Origin: Agromyces mediolanus
Lineage (GTDB): Bacteria > Actinomycetota > Actinomycetes > Actinomycetales > Microbacteriaceae
DNA length: 64,000 nt
NCBI RefSeq assembly: GCF_014648575.1
Contig: NZ_BMRJ01000007.1
Span: 1-64,000, forward strand
Direction of reading: 5' to 3'
Made by a program: the position numbers and the translations under genes. The notes below the pieces were generated by a model, which saw nothing but the letters and a program-made list of their open reading frames with translations, was not told the origin of the DNA and did not search any database. Shown piece by piece: positions 47,442 through 56,214 of the stretch. Each line of letters opens with the position of its first letter. Position 1 is the stretch's first letter.

Positions 47442-49259
47442 TCACCCGTCCGATGCCGCTGCGACCGCGTTCGCCGCGACCAGGACCGCCCCGAGGCTGG
47501 CCCCGAGTACGGAGGCGCCGCGGCCGGCGGCCCAGCGCACTCCCGCGGGATGGCGGAACTCGAGGAGCGTGAGCGCGTCGCTGTCCTGCCCGTGTCCGAG
47601 GCTCGTCTGATGGAGTCCGAGCACCTCGACCTCGATGCCGAGCTCGGCGAGCGCCGCGACCAGCGCCTCGACCGGGCCGTCGCCGTCGCTCACGCGTTCG
47701 GTCCGCTCCCCGTCCCGATCGAGCACGATGCGGGTCTGCGTGCGCCCGTCCGCCTCGCCGATCTCGTAGCCACCGAGCTCGACCGCCATGGGCGCGTCCG
47801 CGCCGCCGAGGTACACCTCCTCGAAGAGCGCCCAGAGCCTCGTCGCATCGAGCTCGTCGCCGGACTCGTCCGCCAGCCGTTGCACGTGCCGGGCGAAGTC
47901 GATCTGCAGCCGCCTCGGCAGCTCGAGGCCGAACTCCCGCTCGAGCACGTAGGTGGCGCCGCCCTTGCCCGACTGCGAGTTCACCCGGATGACCGCGTCG
48001 TAGCTGCGCCCGAGGTCGGCGGGATCGACCGGGAGGTACGGCACGCGCCACGGGATCTCCCGCTCCGGCCGCCCCTCGGCCTCGGCCCTGGCGCGATGCT
48101 CGGCGAAGCCCTTCCGGATCGCGTCCTGGTGCGTCCCGCTGAACGCCGTGTGCACGAGGTCGCCGGCGTAGGGATGCCTCGGGTGCACCTCGATCCGGTT
48201 GCAGTACTCCACGGTGCGGCGGATCTCGTCGAGCTCGGAGAAGTCGATCATCGGGTCGACCCCCTGGGCGTGCAGGTTGAGCGCGAGGGTGACGAGGTCG
48301 ACGTTGCCCGTGCGCTCACCGTTGCCGAAGAGGCATCCCTCCACCCGCTGCGCGCCCGCGAGCACGGCGAGCTCCGCGCACGCGACGCCCGTGCCCCGGT
48401 CGTTGTGCGGATGCACGGAGAGGATGACGCCGTCGCGCCGGGCCAGGTTCCGGTGCATGTACTCGATCTGGTCGGCGTAGACGTTCGGCGTCGCGATCTC
48501 GACGGTCGCCGGCAGGTTCAGGATCACCGGCCGCTCGGGACTCGCGTCCCACAGCCGCGTCATGGCGTCGCAGACCTCCAGGGCGTAGTCGGGCTCCGTG
48601 AGGTTGAACACCTCCGGGGAGAACTCGAAGCGCACGTTCGGCAGCGCGCCGGCGAGCTCGAGGACATCGCGGCCGCCCCCGAGGATGAGCTCGAGCAGCT
48701 GGGCCCGGTCGCGGCCGAGCACGAACTCGCGCCAGATCGGCGCGGTCGCCGTGTAGAGATGGATGACGACGGGGTTGCGGATGCCTCGGATGGACTCGAC
48801 CGTGCGCTCGATGAGCTCGCGGCGGGCCGGGGTGAACACCACGATCGTCACGTGCTCGGGGGCGAGCTCGGTTTCGGCGATGAGGCGCACGAAGTCGTAG
48901 TCGGTCTGAGAGGCGGAGGGATAGCCGACCTCGATCTCGGTGTACCCCATGGCCACCATGAGCTCGAAGAAGCGGCGCTTGCGCTCGGGGTCCATCGGCT
49001 CGGCGAGGGCCTGGTTGCCGTCGCGGAGGTCGACCGGCACCCAGAGCGGGGCGGCGGTGAGCTGCCGGGCCGGCCAGGCTCGGTCGACGAGCGGGAGCTC
49101 GACGCGCTCGGTGACGGCGCGGTAGCGATGGGACGGCATCTGCGAGCGCCGTTGGCGGTTCCAGTGCGGTGCATCCGCCGGCACGGGGCCGGCGGGGGAG
49201 TCGAAGCGGCCGAACGGATTCGGGGCGGCGGGGGTGGTCGGTACGGCGATGCCGGTCAT
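47442..49259 (-). CDS. leuA: 2-isopropylmalate synthase
   Basis: 605 residues of the long actinobacterial type. It condenses 2-oxoisovalerate with acetyl-CoA in leucine synthesis. The catalytic barrel has [24 protein letters not shown] and [13 protein letters not shown]. The C-terminal regulatory LeuA-dimer domain ([15 protein letters not shown] to the [10 protein letters not shown] region) binds leucine. The last 30 residues are an Ala-rich tail. ATG 49259 has a GAAGGA site. A leucine leader peptide and hairpin lie upstream. Confidence 0.95.
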   Translation of the reverse strand: MTGIAVPTTPAAPNPFGRFDSPAGPVPADAPHWNRQRRSQMPSHRYRAVTERVELPLVDRAWPARQLTAAPLWVPVDLRDGNQALAEPMDPERKRRFFELMVAMGYTEIEVGYPSASQTDYDFVRLIAETELAPEHVTIVVFTPARRELIERTVESIRGIRNPVVIHLYTATAPIWREFVLGRDRAQLLELILGGGRDVLELAGALPNVRFEFSPEVFNLTEPDYALEVCDAMTRLWDASPERPVILNLPATVEIATPNVYADQIEYMHRNLARRDGVILSVHPHNDRGTGVACAELAVLAGAQRVEGCLFGNGERTGNVDLVTLALNLHAQGVDPMIDFSELDEIRRTVEYCNRIEVHPRHPYAGDLVHTAFSGTHQDAIRKGFAEHRARAEAEGRPEREIPWRVPYLPVDPADLGRSYDAVIRVNSQSGKGGATYVLEREFGLELPRRLQIDFARHVQRLADESGDELDATRLWALFEEVYLGGADAPMAVELGGYEIGEADGRTQTRIVLDRDGERTERVSDGDGPVEALVAALAELGIEVEVLGLHQTSLGHGQDSDALTLLEFRHPAGVRWAAGRGASVLGASLGAVLVAANAVAAASDG

Positions 49260-49306
49260 GGCGGGTCCTTCTGGCTCATCGGAGTCGACCGGCACGCGAA
49301 GCGGCT

Positions 49307-49344
49307 CCACGTCGGGGAGCCGGCCAGGCTAGGCCCCGACGTGG
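49307..49344 (-). promoter_or_regulatory. Attenuator-like hairpin in the leuA leader
   Basis: CCACGTCGGGG (49334-49344 on the minus strand) pairs perfectly with CCCCGACGTGG (49307-49317), an 11-bp stem that begins within the end of the leader-peptide ORF. A ribosome stalled at the Leu codons or stopped at TAG would differ in whether it blocks the 5' arm. The hairpin may act as a terminator or sequester downstream sequence; no U tract is seen. Confidence 0.65.
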
Positions 49345-49373
49345 CGGCGAAGGAGGAGGCCGCGCGCGAACAT
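49329..49373 (-). CDS. leuL: Leucine leader peptide, 14 residues
   Basis: Minus-strand ATG 49373 opens MFARGLLLRRHVGA with three consecutive Leu codons CTC-CTC-CTT; CTT is rare in this genome. It stops at 49329. TACAGT is exactly 6 nt before the ATG, so the leuA transcript probably begins with this codon. Leader-peptide control of leuA has been predicted in actinobacteria, which supports the call. Confidence 0.75.
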   Translation of the reverse strand: MFARGLLLRRHVGA

Positions 49374-49376
49374 GGC

Positions 49377-49385
49377 TAGACTGTA
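49377..49385. promoter_or_regulatory. Overlapping divergent -10 boxes for leuL-leuA and gntR
   Basis: Plus strand TAGACT (49377-49382) fits gntR, and minus strand TACAGT (49385-49380) fits leuL. The two boxes share three base pairs, so the two promoters should exclude each other. Confidence 0.55.
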
Positions 49386-49419
49386 CCACGACTCCTCAGA
49401 CAAGTAGAGAGGCGAGTCG

Positions 49420-50088
49420 ATGGAACAGGTGAAGCGGGCCCCGCTCGCAGACCAGGCGGCAGAGCTCATCCTCGAGCGCATCCGCACCGGCGAGTGGGAG
49501 CTCGGGCAGAAACTGCCCGGCGAGACGACCCTCGCCCCGCAACTCGGCGTCGGCCGTTCGACGGTCCGGGAGGCCATCCGCCAGCTCGCCGGACGGGGCG
49601 TCCTCGCCTCCAGGCAGGGCGCCGGCGTCTTCGTCACGGCGCTCGACGCGCCCGAGGAGTGGGACGCGGTGCTCCGCCGAGCCGACCTCGTCTCGGTCAT
49701 CGAGGCGCGCATCGCGATCGAGGCGGAGGCCGCCGCGCTCGCCGCGGAGCGCCGCACACCGAGCGACCTCCGCGCTATCCGCCGCGCCCTCGACGATCGC
49801 GCCGCGAACCGGGCCGACGTCGAGGCGCACGTCGACGCCGACACGCGCTTCCACCGCAGCATCGTCGCCGCCGCGCACAACCCGATCCTCGCGGAGCTGT
49901 TCGACGGCTTCACCCCGCGGATGCGGCAGGCGATGGTCGACATGCTGCGCCTGCGCGGCGAGTTCGGCGACGACGCCGACCACGGCGCGCACGAACGGCT
50001 GGCCGAGCGCATCGCCGAGCGCGACGGCGACGGCGCGGCGCGCGAGAGCCGCAGCCACCTTGGCGCGATGAAGGCGGCGCTCGCGTGA
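49420..50088 (+). CDS. GntR family regulator, FadR (FCD) subfamily
   Basis: 222 residues. The winged helix has GQKLPGETTLAPQLGVGRSTVREAIRQLAGRGVL (split) and the FCD effector domain has ARIAIEAEAAALAAERR and DTRFHRSIVAAAHN, where the metal-ligand His and Asp sit. A GAGAGG site precedes ATG 49420. Its stop overlaps the ABC gene start by 4 bp, so they form an operon. It may also affect leuA across the shared promoter. Confidence 0.9.
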   Translation: MEQVKRAPLADQAAELILERIRTGEWELGQKLPGETTLAPQLGVGRSTVREAIRQLAGRGVLASRQGAGVFVTALDAPEEWDAVLRRADLVSVIEARIAIEAEAAALAAERRTPSDLRAIRRALDDRAANRADVEAHVDADTRFHRSIVAAAHNPILAELFDGFTPRMRQAMVDMLRLRGEFGDDADHGAHERLAERIAERDGDGAARESRSHLGAMKAALA

Positions 50089-50876
50089 CGGCACCGGTGC
50101 TGCAGCTCGCCGGCGTGACCTTCCGCCGCGACGGGCGGCAGATCCTCGACGGCATCGACCTCCGCGTCGAGCAGGGGGAGCGCTGGGCGCTGCTCGGGCC
50201 GAACGGTGCGGGCAAGAGCACCATCCTCGGTTTCTGCGGCGCCGTCACCTTCCCGAGTTCCGGGACCGTCGACGTCCTCGGCGCCCGGCTCGGCCGCGTC
50301 GAGCTGCAGGAGCTCCGCCGGCACATCGGGCATGTGAACCCGAGGCATCCGCTCCGCTCCAGGCTCACCGTCACGCAGGTCGTGCTCACCGGGCTCACCG
50401 CCACCATCGAGACGCCGATGCGCTGGGTTCCGACGCCCGAACAGCTCGACGCCGCCCGCCGGGTGATCGCGGAGCTCGGCCTCGACCACCGGCGCGACGC
50501 GATCTGGCCGACGCTCTCCCAGGGCGAACGGGGGCGCGCGCTCATCGCGCGAGCCCTCATCGCAGAACCGAGCCTGCTGCTCCTCGACGAGCCCACGACG
50601 GGCCTCGACGTGGCCGCGCGCGAGCAGTTCCTCGAGACGGTCGACGCGCTGGCCGAGCGCGCGCCGCAGCTGTCCACCATCCTCGTCACCCACCACCTGG
50701 AGGAGCTCCCGGAGACCACGACCCACGCGATCGCGATCTCGCACGGGGCGACCGTGGCGTCCGGGCCGGTCGCCGAGGTCGTCACGACCGAGGTGATCTC
50801 GCGGGCCTTCGAGCATCCGATCGTCGTGGGCCACGACGGCGGACGCTGGTCGGCCCGCGCCGCGCGGGTGCGCTGA
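50085..50876 (+). CDS. Stand-alone ABC transporter ATP-binding protein
   Basis: 263 residues. Walker A GPNGAGKST, signature LSQGERGR (variant of LSGGQ) and Walker B LLLLDEPTTGLD, with switch His in VTHHLEE. No permease or binding-protein gene is adjacent, so its partner is elsewhere or it works like soluble ModF-type ATPases, which it resembles in the LSQGE signature and the HLEELP segment. Co-transcribed with gntR. Confidence 0.88.
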   Translation: MTAPVLQLAGVTFRRDGRQILDGIDLRVEQGERWALLGPNGAGKSTILGFCGAVTFPSSGTVDVLGARLGRVELQELRRHIGHVNPRHPLRSRLTVTQVVLTGLTATIETPMRWVPTPEQLDAARRVIAELGLDHRRDAIWPTLSQGERGRALIARALIAEPSLLLLDEPTTGLDVAAREQFLETVDALAERAPQLSTILVTHHLEELPETTTHAIAISHGATVASGPVAEVVTTEVISRAFEHPIVVGHDGGRWSARAARVR

Positions 50877-50906
50877 TCGCGCGACGGCGCGGACCGCCCG
50901 GATGCC

Positions 50907-52352
50907 TCAGCGCCGGGCGGCCGCGCCGAGGAACGGCGCCGGGTCGAAACGTCCGTTCAGCGCCCGGAAGCGGGAGGCGCGCTCCGGCCAGATCACCGTC
51001 AGCCTCCCGGAGCGCGGATCCACGTACCGGTTGCCGCAACCGGCCGCCCACACGGTGCGCGCCGCCATCCGTTCGATGCGCGCCGTGTAGGCGGCTTCCG
51101 CCTCCGGCGACACCTCGAGCGCCCCGCCGTGCCTGCGCAGGTGGTCGAGTGCGCCGAGCACGTAGTCGATCTGGGCCTCGATCACCTCGAACGCGGAGTG
51201 GTGGCCGAGCGCGGCGTTCGGCCCGTCGAGGACGAACAGATTGGGGAACCCGGAGACGACCACGGAGGCGTAGCTCGTCATCCCGTCGCGCCAGTGCTCG
51301 TCGAGCGAGCGTCGCCGGGCGCGGATCAGTCGTGCGAACGGCGGGCGCACCGTCTCGAAGCCCGTCGCCAGGATCAGCGCATCGAGGCGGTACTGCGCGC
51401 CGGACGCCGCCAGCGCCGTACGCCCGTCGTCCGCGATGCCGGCGAGCGCGCTCGCTTCGAGCGTCACGTCGTCGCGGGCGAGCGCCGGATAGAACCGGTC
51501 GCTGAAGACCGCGCGCTTGCAGCCGATCTCCGCGGTCGGGGCCAGGCGCCGCCGGAGCTCCTCGTCGGCGACCTGGCGGCGGAGGTGCTCGCGCGCACGT
51601 CGTGCGAGTGCGGCCCCCTCGGGCGAGCCCCGCAGCCTCGCGGCGAAGAGGCCCTCCGCCTGCGCCGCGAGCTCCCGCCTCGAGGGGCGCGGCTCGGACG
51701 GGGCGTAGGCGGCGTCCTCGCGGGGCAGCACCCAGGCGGGCGTGCGTTGGAAGACGATGAGCCGAGCCGCCCGCCCGGCGAGCTCGGGCACCAGCTGGAC
51801 GGCGCTCGCCCCGGTCCCGACGACGCCGACGCTGCGGCCCTCGAGCTCGGGAGCGGTCCAGTTCGCCGAGTGCGCCACGGGGCCGGCGAACCCATCGAGT
51901 CCGGCGACGTCCGGCATCCGCGGCTCGCTCAGCCGCCCCGCCGCCATCACGAGCGCCCGGCTCCGCACCGTGCCGGTCGACGTGCGAAGCAGCCAGCACC
52001 CGCGCTCCTCCAGCCACTCCGCCCGTTCGAGCGCCGTGCCCAGGCGGAGGTGCGCGTCGACCCCCTCGGCGACCACCGTGGCGTCGAGGTACTCGAGCAG
52101 CTCGGCCCCGGGGGCGAAGCGTCGCGTCCAATCCGGCTTCGGGCGGAACGAGTACTCGTAGAGGTGGCTCGGGATGTCGCAGGCGACGCCCGGGTAGACG
52201 TTGTCGCGCCAGGTGCCGCCGATGCGCTCGGCCCGCTCGAGCACCAGGAAGTCGCGGATCCCCGCCCTCCGGAGCCTCGCGGCCATGCCGATCCCCGCGA
52301 TGCCGGCGCCCACGATCACCGCTTCGCGGATCGGCGCGCTGTCCACGGTCAT
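50907..52352 (-). CDS. Flavin-containing monooxygenase, Baeyer-Villiger type
   Basis: 481 residues. FAD loop GAGIAGIG at 15-22, the diagnostic BVMO fingerprint F-x-G-x-x-x-H-x-x-x-W as FAGPVAHSANW at 155-165, and NADPH loop GTGASA near 179. BVMOs insert oxygen beside a carbonyl using NADPH and O2; the substrate is unknown. ATG 52352 overlaps the fbiC stop by 4 bp, so it is co-transcribed with and translated after fbiC. No F420-binding feature is seen in it. Confidence 0.9.
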   Translation of the reverse strand: MTVDSAPIREAVIVGAGIAGIGMAARLRRAGIRDFLVLERAERIGGTWRDNVYPGVACDIPSHLYEYSFRPKPDWTRRFAPGAELLEYLDATVVAEGVDAHLRLGTALERAEWLEERGCWLLRTSTGTVRSRALVMAAGRLSEPRMPDVAGLDGFAGPVAHSANWTAPELEGRSVGVVGTGASAVQLVPELAGRAARLIVFQRTPAWVLPREDAAYAPSEPRPSRRELAAQAEGLFAARLRGSPEGAALARRAREHLRRQVADEELRRRLAPTAEIGCKRAVFSDRFYPALARDDVTLEASALAGIADDGRTALAASGAQYRLDALILATGFETVRPPFARLIRARRRSLDEHWRDGMTSYASVVVSGFPNLFVLDGPNAALGHHSAFEVIEAQIDYVLGALDHLRRHGGALEVSPEAEAAYTARIERMAARTVWAAGCGNRYVDPRSGRLTVIWPERASRFRALNGRFDPAPFLGAAARR

Positions 52353-54625
52353 CTCGTCCCGTAGTCGGTCGTGCGTTCGCGCACCGGGCGTCCGAGCTCG
52401 CCGGCGAGGGCCTCGGCGTCCGTCGTCGTCAGTCGGCGTCCCGACTCCGGGGCCGGCGCCCCGCGTCCCGGGACGAGCAGTCCGCCGAGGTCGTCCGCCC
52501 CGCCCGCGAGGGCGAGCTGCGCCGCGCGGAAGCCGAGCTTCGGCCAGGCGGCCTGCACATGGTCGACGCTGCCGCTCAGCACCAGCCTCGACACCGCGAC
52601 GACCGCCCGCACCTCCCGGAGCGACGGCCCCGGGCGCGCGCCGGCGACCGGTACCGGCGAATCCGCGGGCACCCACGGCATCGGGATGAACTCGGTGAAC
52701 CCGCCGGTCTCGCGCTGGATGCCGGCGATCCGCCGCAGGTGGGCCAGTTGCTGCGTCGGCGTCTCGACGTGCCCGAACACCATCGTCGCGGTCGAGCGGA
52801 GCCCCGCGCCGTGCGCCGTGCGGATCGCGCGCTCCCACTCGGCCGACGAGATCGCACCGCCCCCGCTCAGCGCGGCCCGCACCGGGTCGTCCAGGATCAG
52901 CGCGCCCGTCCCGGGGACGGTGTCGAGCCCCGCCCTCCGGAGCCGCCGCAGCCACGCGTCGAGCGGGGTCCCCGCACGATGCGCCGCGGCCAGCAGCTCG
53001 CCGGGCCGGAACGCGTGCAGATGCACCGGCCCGCCCCGCTTGACCGCCATGACGAACGACTCGACGTCGCCGCCCGCGACCTCGCCCTGTGCGCAGATCT
53101 CGGTGACCCCGAGTTCGACGGCCTCGGCGACCGCGGCGCTGAGCGCGGCCTCGGTCCAGGCGACGGCCGGGTCCAGGTTCTGGTTGACGACGTAGCTGAC
53201 CTCGTCGCCGACGGAGCGGCGACGCACCTCGTCGGCGACGGCGGCGAGCGCGTCGAGATCGTCGCCCTCCGCGTGCAGCAGCGCCAGGTACTCGGCGTCC
53301 TCGAGGTCGGCGGGGTCGGCGAGGGCCCGGCGCAGCACCGCGTCGAGCCAGGCATCGCGGCGCGCGAGCCCGGACGCGCTCGCGAGCCCGAGCACCGCCG
53401 GGGCGAGGCGGTCGTCGAGCCAGTCGCCATCCGGCAGTCCGTCCGCACCTCGATCTCCACGGGAGGCGCGGACGTATTCGGGATGAGCGGTCAGCCGTTC
53501 GCGCAGCACGAAGCCCTGCGCGGCGGTGAGCCGTGCGAGTTCCTCGATCTGCGGCCAGGGGCGCTCGGGATTCACGTGGTCCGGGGTGAGCGGGCTGACC
53601 CCGCCCCAGTCGTCGACGCCGGCGCGGAGCAGCAGCGCGAGTTCCGGCTCGTCGGTGAGGTTCGGCGGCGCCTGGAGCCGCATCGACGGGCCGAGCAGGA
53701 GCCTGGTCACCGCGACCGCCGCGGCGTACTCCTGCGTCGCGAGGTCCGCGGTGTCCCGCATCGCAGTCGACGGCTTGGCCCGGAAGTTCTGCACGATCAC
53801 CTCCTGCACGTGGCCGAAGCGCTCATGGAGTTCGCGGAGCGCCACGACGGCGTCGACGCGCTCGGCCGGGGTCTCGCCGATCCCGAGCAGGACGCCGGTC
53901 GTGAAGGGGATGCGGGCCCGCCCCGCGTCCTCGATGACTCGGAGCCGGAGAGCGGGGTCCTTGTCCGGCGATCCGTAGTGCGCGGCTCCGCGGGTCTCCC
54001 ACAGGCGGCGCGACGTCGTCTCGAGCATCATCCCCATCGACGGGGCGACCGCGCGCAGCCGCTGCAGCTCCGCCCAGCTCATCACCCCGGGGTTCAGGTG
54101 GGGGAGCAGCCCGGTCTCGTCGAGGATGCGACGGGCGACGGTCGCGACGTAGTCGAGCGTCGAGGAGTGCCCGTGGGCGTCGAGCCAGTCGCGGGCTTCC
54201 GGCCAGCGGTCCTCCGGACGGTCGCCCAGGGTCAGCAGCGCCTCCTTGCAGCCGAGCTCGGCGCCGGCGCGCGCGATCTCGAGCACACGGTCCTCGTCGA
54301 GGAACATCGTCTCGCCGGCGCGGGCGAGCTGGCGGGGCGTCTCGACGAAGACGCAGTAGTGGCAGCGGTCCCTGCACAACCGTGTGAGCGGGATGAAGAC
54401 CTTCCGGGAGTAGGTGACGACGCCGGGGCGGCCGGCCGCGCGGAGGCCGAGGTCGCGCACCGCGCCGGCGGCGGCGAGCAGGCGATCGAGGTCTTCGCCG
54501 CGGGCGTCGAGCAGGAGTTCGGCGTCGGCGCGGCCGGGCGGCCGGACGGCGTCGAGGCGGTGGAGCGCGCCGTCGAGGGCGGCGGAGCGCTCGGGGGAAC
54601 GCAGGAGCGGGACGGGCGTGGGCAC
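52349..54625 (-). CDS. fbiC: FbiC-like CofG/CofH fusion with degenerate CofH half
   Basis: 758 residues. FbiC makes the deazaflavin precursor FO for coenzyme F420 with two radical-SAM halves. The CofG half is intact: CRDRCHYC gives Cys84, Cys88 and Cys91, with HLNPGVMSW and FTTGVLLGIGET following. In the CofH half, VVNQN (479-483) is followed at once by LDPAVAWTEAAL, where relatives have the second C-x3-C-x2-C. About 20 residues with the cluster are missing in frame, and the later MQGG is AQGE. The remainder (GLDTVPGTGALILDDPVR, GGFTEFIPMPWVP) is clearly CofH. GTG 54625 has a GGAGG site. The protein is about 100 residues shorter than mycobacterial FbiC. Confidence 0.88.
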   Translation of the reverse strand: MPTPVPLLRSPERSAALDGALHRLDAVRPPGRADAELLLDARGEDLDRLLAAAGAVRDLGLRAAGRPGVVTYSRKVFIPLTRLCRDRCHYCVFVETPRQLARAGETMFLDEDRVLEIARAGAELGCKEALLTLGDRPEDRWPEARDWLDAHGHSSTLDYVATVARRILDETGLLPHLNPGVMSWAELQRLRAVAPSMGMMLETTSRRLWETRGAAHYGSPDKDPALRLRVIEDAGRARIPFTTGVLLGIGETPAERVDAVVALRELHERFGHVQEVIVQNFRAKPSTAMRDTADLATQEYAAAVAVTRLLLGPSMRLQAPPNLTDEPELALLLRAGVDDWGGVSPLTPDHVNPERPWPQIEELARLTAAQGFVLRERLTAHPEYVRASRGDRGADGLPDGDWLDDRLAPAVLGLASASGLARRDAWLDAVLRRALADPADLEDAEYLALLHAEGDDLDALAAVADEVRRRSVGDEVSYVVNQNLDPAVAWTEAALSAAVAEAVELGVTEICAQGEVAGGDVESFVMAVKRGGPVHLHAFRPGELLAAAHRAGTPLDAWLRRLRRAGLDTVPGTGALILDDPVRAALSGGGAISSAEWERAIRTAHGAGLRSTATMVFGHVETPTQQLAHLRRIAGIQRETGGFTEFIPMPWVPADSPVPVAGARPGPSLREVRAVVAVSRLVLSGSVDHVQAAWPKLGFRAAQLALAGGADDLGGLLVPGRGAPAPESGRRLTTTDAEALAGELGRPVRERTTDYGTR

Positions 54626-54773
54626 GTGACCTCCGGTCGTGTCGCGGATGCGGCGGCTGGCGCACGGGCGCGCCGCGCCCGATGCGAATCGGACGGGCCG
54701 CGCGCTCGCCAACCCCGGCGAACGCGTCCCGGCGGCCCAGCTCCGGGCCGGAGAACGTCTCGGGGGCAGCCTA
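54626..54773 (-). promoter_or_regulatory. fbiC 5' leader and -10 box
   Basis: TAGGCT on the minus strand (54773-54768) is a likely -10, giving a leader of about 136 nt before the GTG. This is unusually long for this window, where most first genes are leaderless. I see no known riboswitch in it. Divergent rlmN starts at 54825. Confidence 0.45.
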
Positions 54774-54824
54774 GCCGAGCCGATGCCGCGTCGGCACGAC
54801 GCGGATGCCGCGTACCCTTGGAGG

Positions 54825-56042
54825 GTGACGAACTCGAGCGACTCCACCACGACCCCCGTGCGCCGACCGCAGGTCCGCCCGGCGACCGAGGGCTGGGAGC
54901 AGAAGAAGGGCCCCGACGGGCGTCCGATGCTCCAGTTCGCCTCGCCCAAGCGCGGCAAGCCTCCGGTGCACCTCGCCGACCTCGCGCCGGCCGACCGCAA
55001 GGCCCACGTCGCGGAGCTCGGCTTTCCCGGCTACCGGGCTGCGCAGCTCGCGACGCACTACTTCGTGCACCACACGAACGACCCGGCCGAGATGACGGAC
55101 CTGCCCGCCGCGTCGCGCGAGGAGCTCGTCCGGGCCGTGCTGCCGCCGCTGCTCACCGAGGTGCGCCGATTCACGACCGACAACGGCGACACCATCAAGT
55201 TCCTCTGGAAGCTGCACGACGGCGCCCTCGTCGAGTCGGTGCTCATGCGCTATCCGGGCCGGATCACCCTCTGCGTCTCGAGCCAGGCCGGATGCGGCAT
55301 GAACTGCCCGTTCTGCGCCACGGGGCAGGCGGGCCTCACCCGCAACATGTCGGCGGCGGAGATCGTCGAGCAGGTCGTGCTCGCGAACGCGGCGCTCGCC
55401 CGTGGGGAGCTCGGCGGCCGGAAGCACGGCGACCACACGCCCGACCGGGTGTCGAACATCGTGTTCATGGGCATGGGGGAGCCGCTCGCGAACTACGCCC
55501 GGCTGATGCAGGCGGTGCGCACGATGCTCGCCCCCGCGCCCGACGGTCTCGGCATGTCCGCGCGCGGCATCACCGTGTCGACCGTGGGCCTCGTGCCCGC
55601 CATCCGCAAGCTCGCCGCCGAAGACCTGCCCGTGACCTTCGCGCTCAGCCTGCACGCGCCCGACGATCAGCTCCGCGACGAGCTCATCCCCGTGAACTCC
55701 CGCTGGAAGGTCGACGAGGCGCTCGACGCGGCCCGCGAGTACTTCGAGAAGACCGGACGACGTGTCTCGATCGAGTACGCGCTGATCAAGGACATGAACG
55801 ACCACGGATGGCGCGCCGACCTGCTCGCCGAGAAGCTCAACGAGCGCGGCCGCGGCTGGGTGCACGTCAACCCGATCCCGCTGAACCCGACGCCCGGCTC
55901 CATCTGGACGGCCTCGGAGTCCGAGGTGCAGCAGGAGTTCGTGCGCCGGCTGGAGGCCGCCGGCGTGCCGACGACGATCCGCGACACCCGCGGCAAGGAG
56001 ATCGACGGCGCCTGCGGGCAGCTCGCGGCGGCCGACGGCTGA
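54825..56042 (+). CDS. rlmN: 23S rRNA (adenine-2503-C2)-methyltransferase RlmN
   Basis: 405 residues. Radical-SAM motif CGMNCPFC gives Cys157, Cys161 and Cys164. [16 protein letters not shown] and VNPIPLNP are family hallmarks, and the catalytic Cys is in [11 protein letters not shown] near the end. It methylates A2503 of 23S rRNA and A37 of tRNAs. TACCCT is 6 nt before GTG 54825, so it is leaderless. The N-terminal 30 residues are disordered. Confidence 0.95.
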   Translation: MTNSSDSTTTPVRRPQVRPATEGWEQKKGPDGRPMLQFASPKRGKPPVHLADLAPADRKAHVAELGFPGYRAAQLATHYFVHHTNDPAEMTDLPAASREELVRAVLPPLLTEVRRFTTDNGDTIKFLWKLHDGALVESVLMRYPGRITLCVSSQAGCGMNCPFCATGQAGLTRNMSAAEIVEQVVLANAALARGELGGRKHGDHTPDRVSNIVFMGMGEPLANYARLMQAVRTMLAPAPDGLGMSARGITVSTVGLVPAIRKLAAEDLPVTFALSLHAPDDQLRDELIPVNSRWKVDEALDAAREYFEKTGRRVSIEYALIKDMNDHGWRADLLAEKLNERGRGWVHVNPIPLNPTPGSIWTASESEVQQEFVRRLEAAGVPTTIRDTRGKEIDGACGQLAAADG

Positions 56043-56064
56043 GGCGCGCGGGCGGCCGATCGGC

Positions 56065-56214
56065 TCAGCGGATGAGGAACTGCACGAGTGCGCCGATCGC
56101 CGTCAGCACGATGAGGGCGAGCAGCCCCCAGCGGCGGGCGACGACGGCGAGTCGTGCGGTCGACATGCGGCGTCGTCGTCGACGCGGCCTCGGGGGCGTC
56201 GGGGTCTCGCTCAT
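56065..56214 (-). CDS. 49-residue single-pass membrane protein
   Basis: The protein begins [15 protein letters not shown], then MSTARLAVVARRWGLLALIV and a helix LLALIVLTAIGALVQFLI to the end. The ATG overlaps the flavin reductase stop by 4 bp (ATGA), the same spacing used by the two genes before it, which is good evidence that it is real. It is a basic tail plus one membrane helix. Function is unknown; being third in a SoxR-type operon suggests a membrane role linked to redox-active compounds. Confidence 0.7.
   Translation of the reverse strand: MSETPTPPRPRRRRRRMSTARLAVVARRWGLLALIVLTAIGALVQFLIR

Noticed and set aside
49260-49419. T-box leader for leuA
   Set aside because: There is no T-box consensus or specifier structure; the short Leu-codon ORF and hairpin explain the region better.
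53140-53220. Frameshift explaining the missing CofH cysteines
   Set aside because: The frame runs through without a stop, conserved residues continue on both sides, and reading the neighbouring frames by eye gave no C-x3-C-x2-C.
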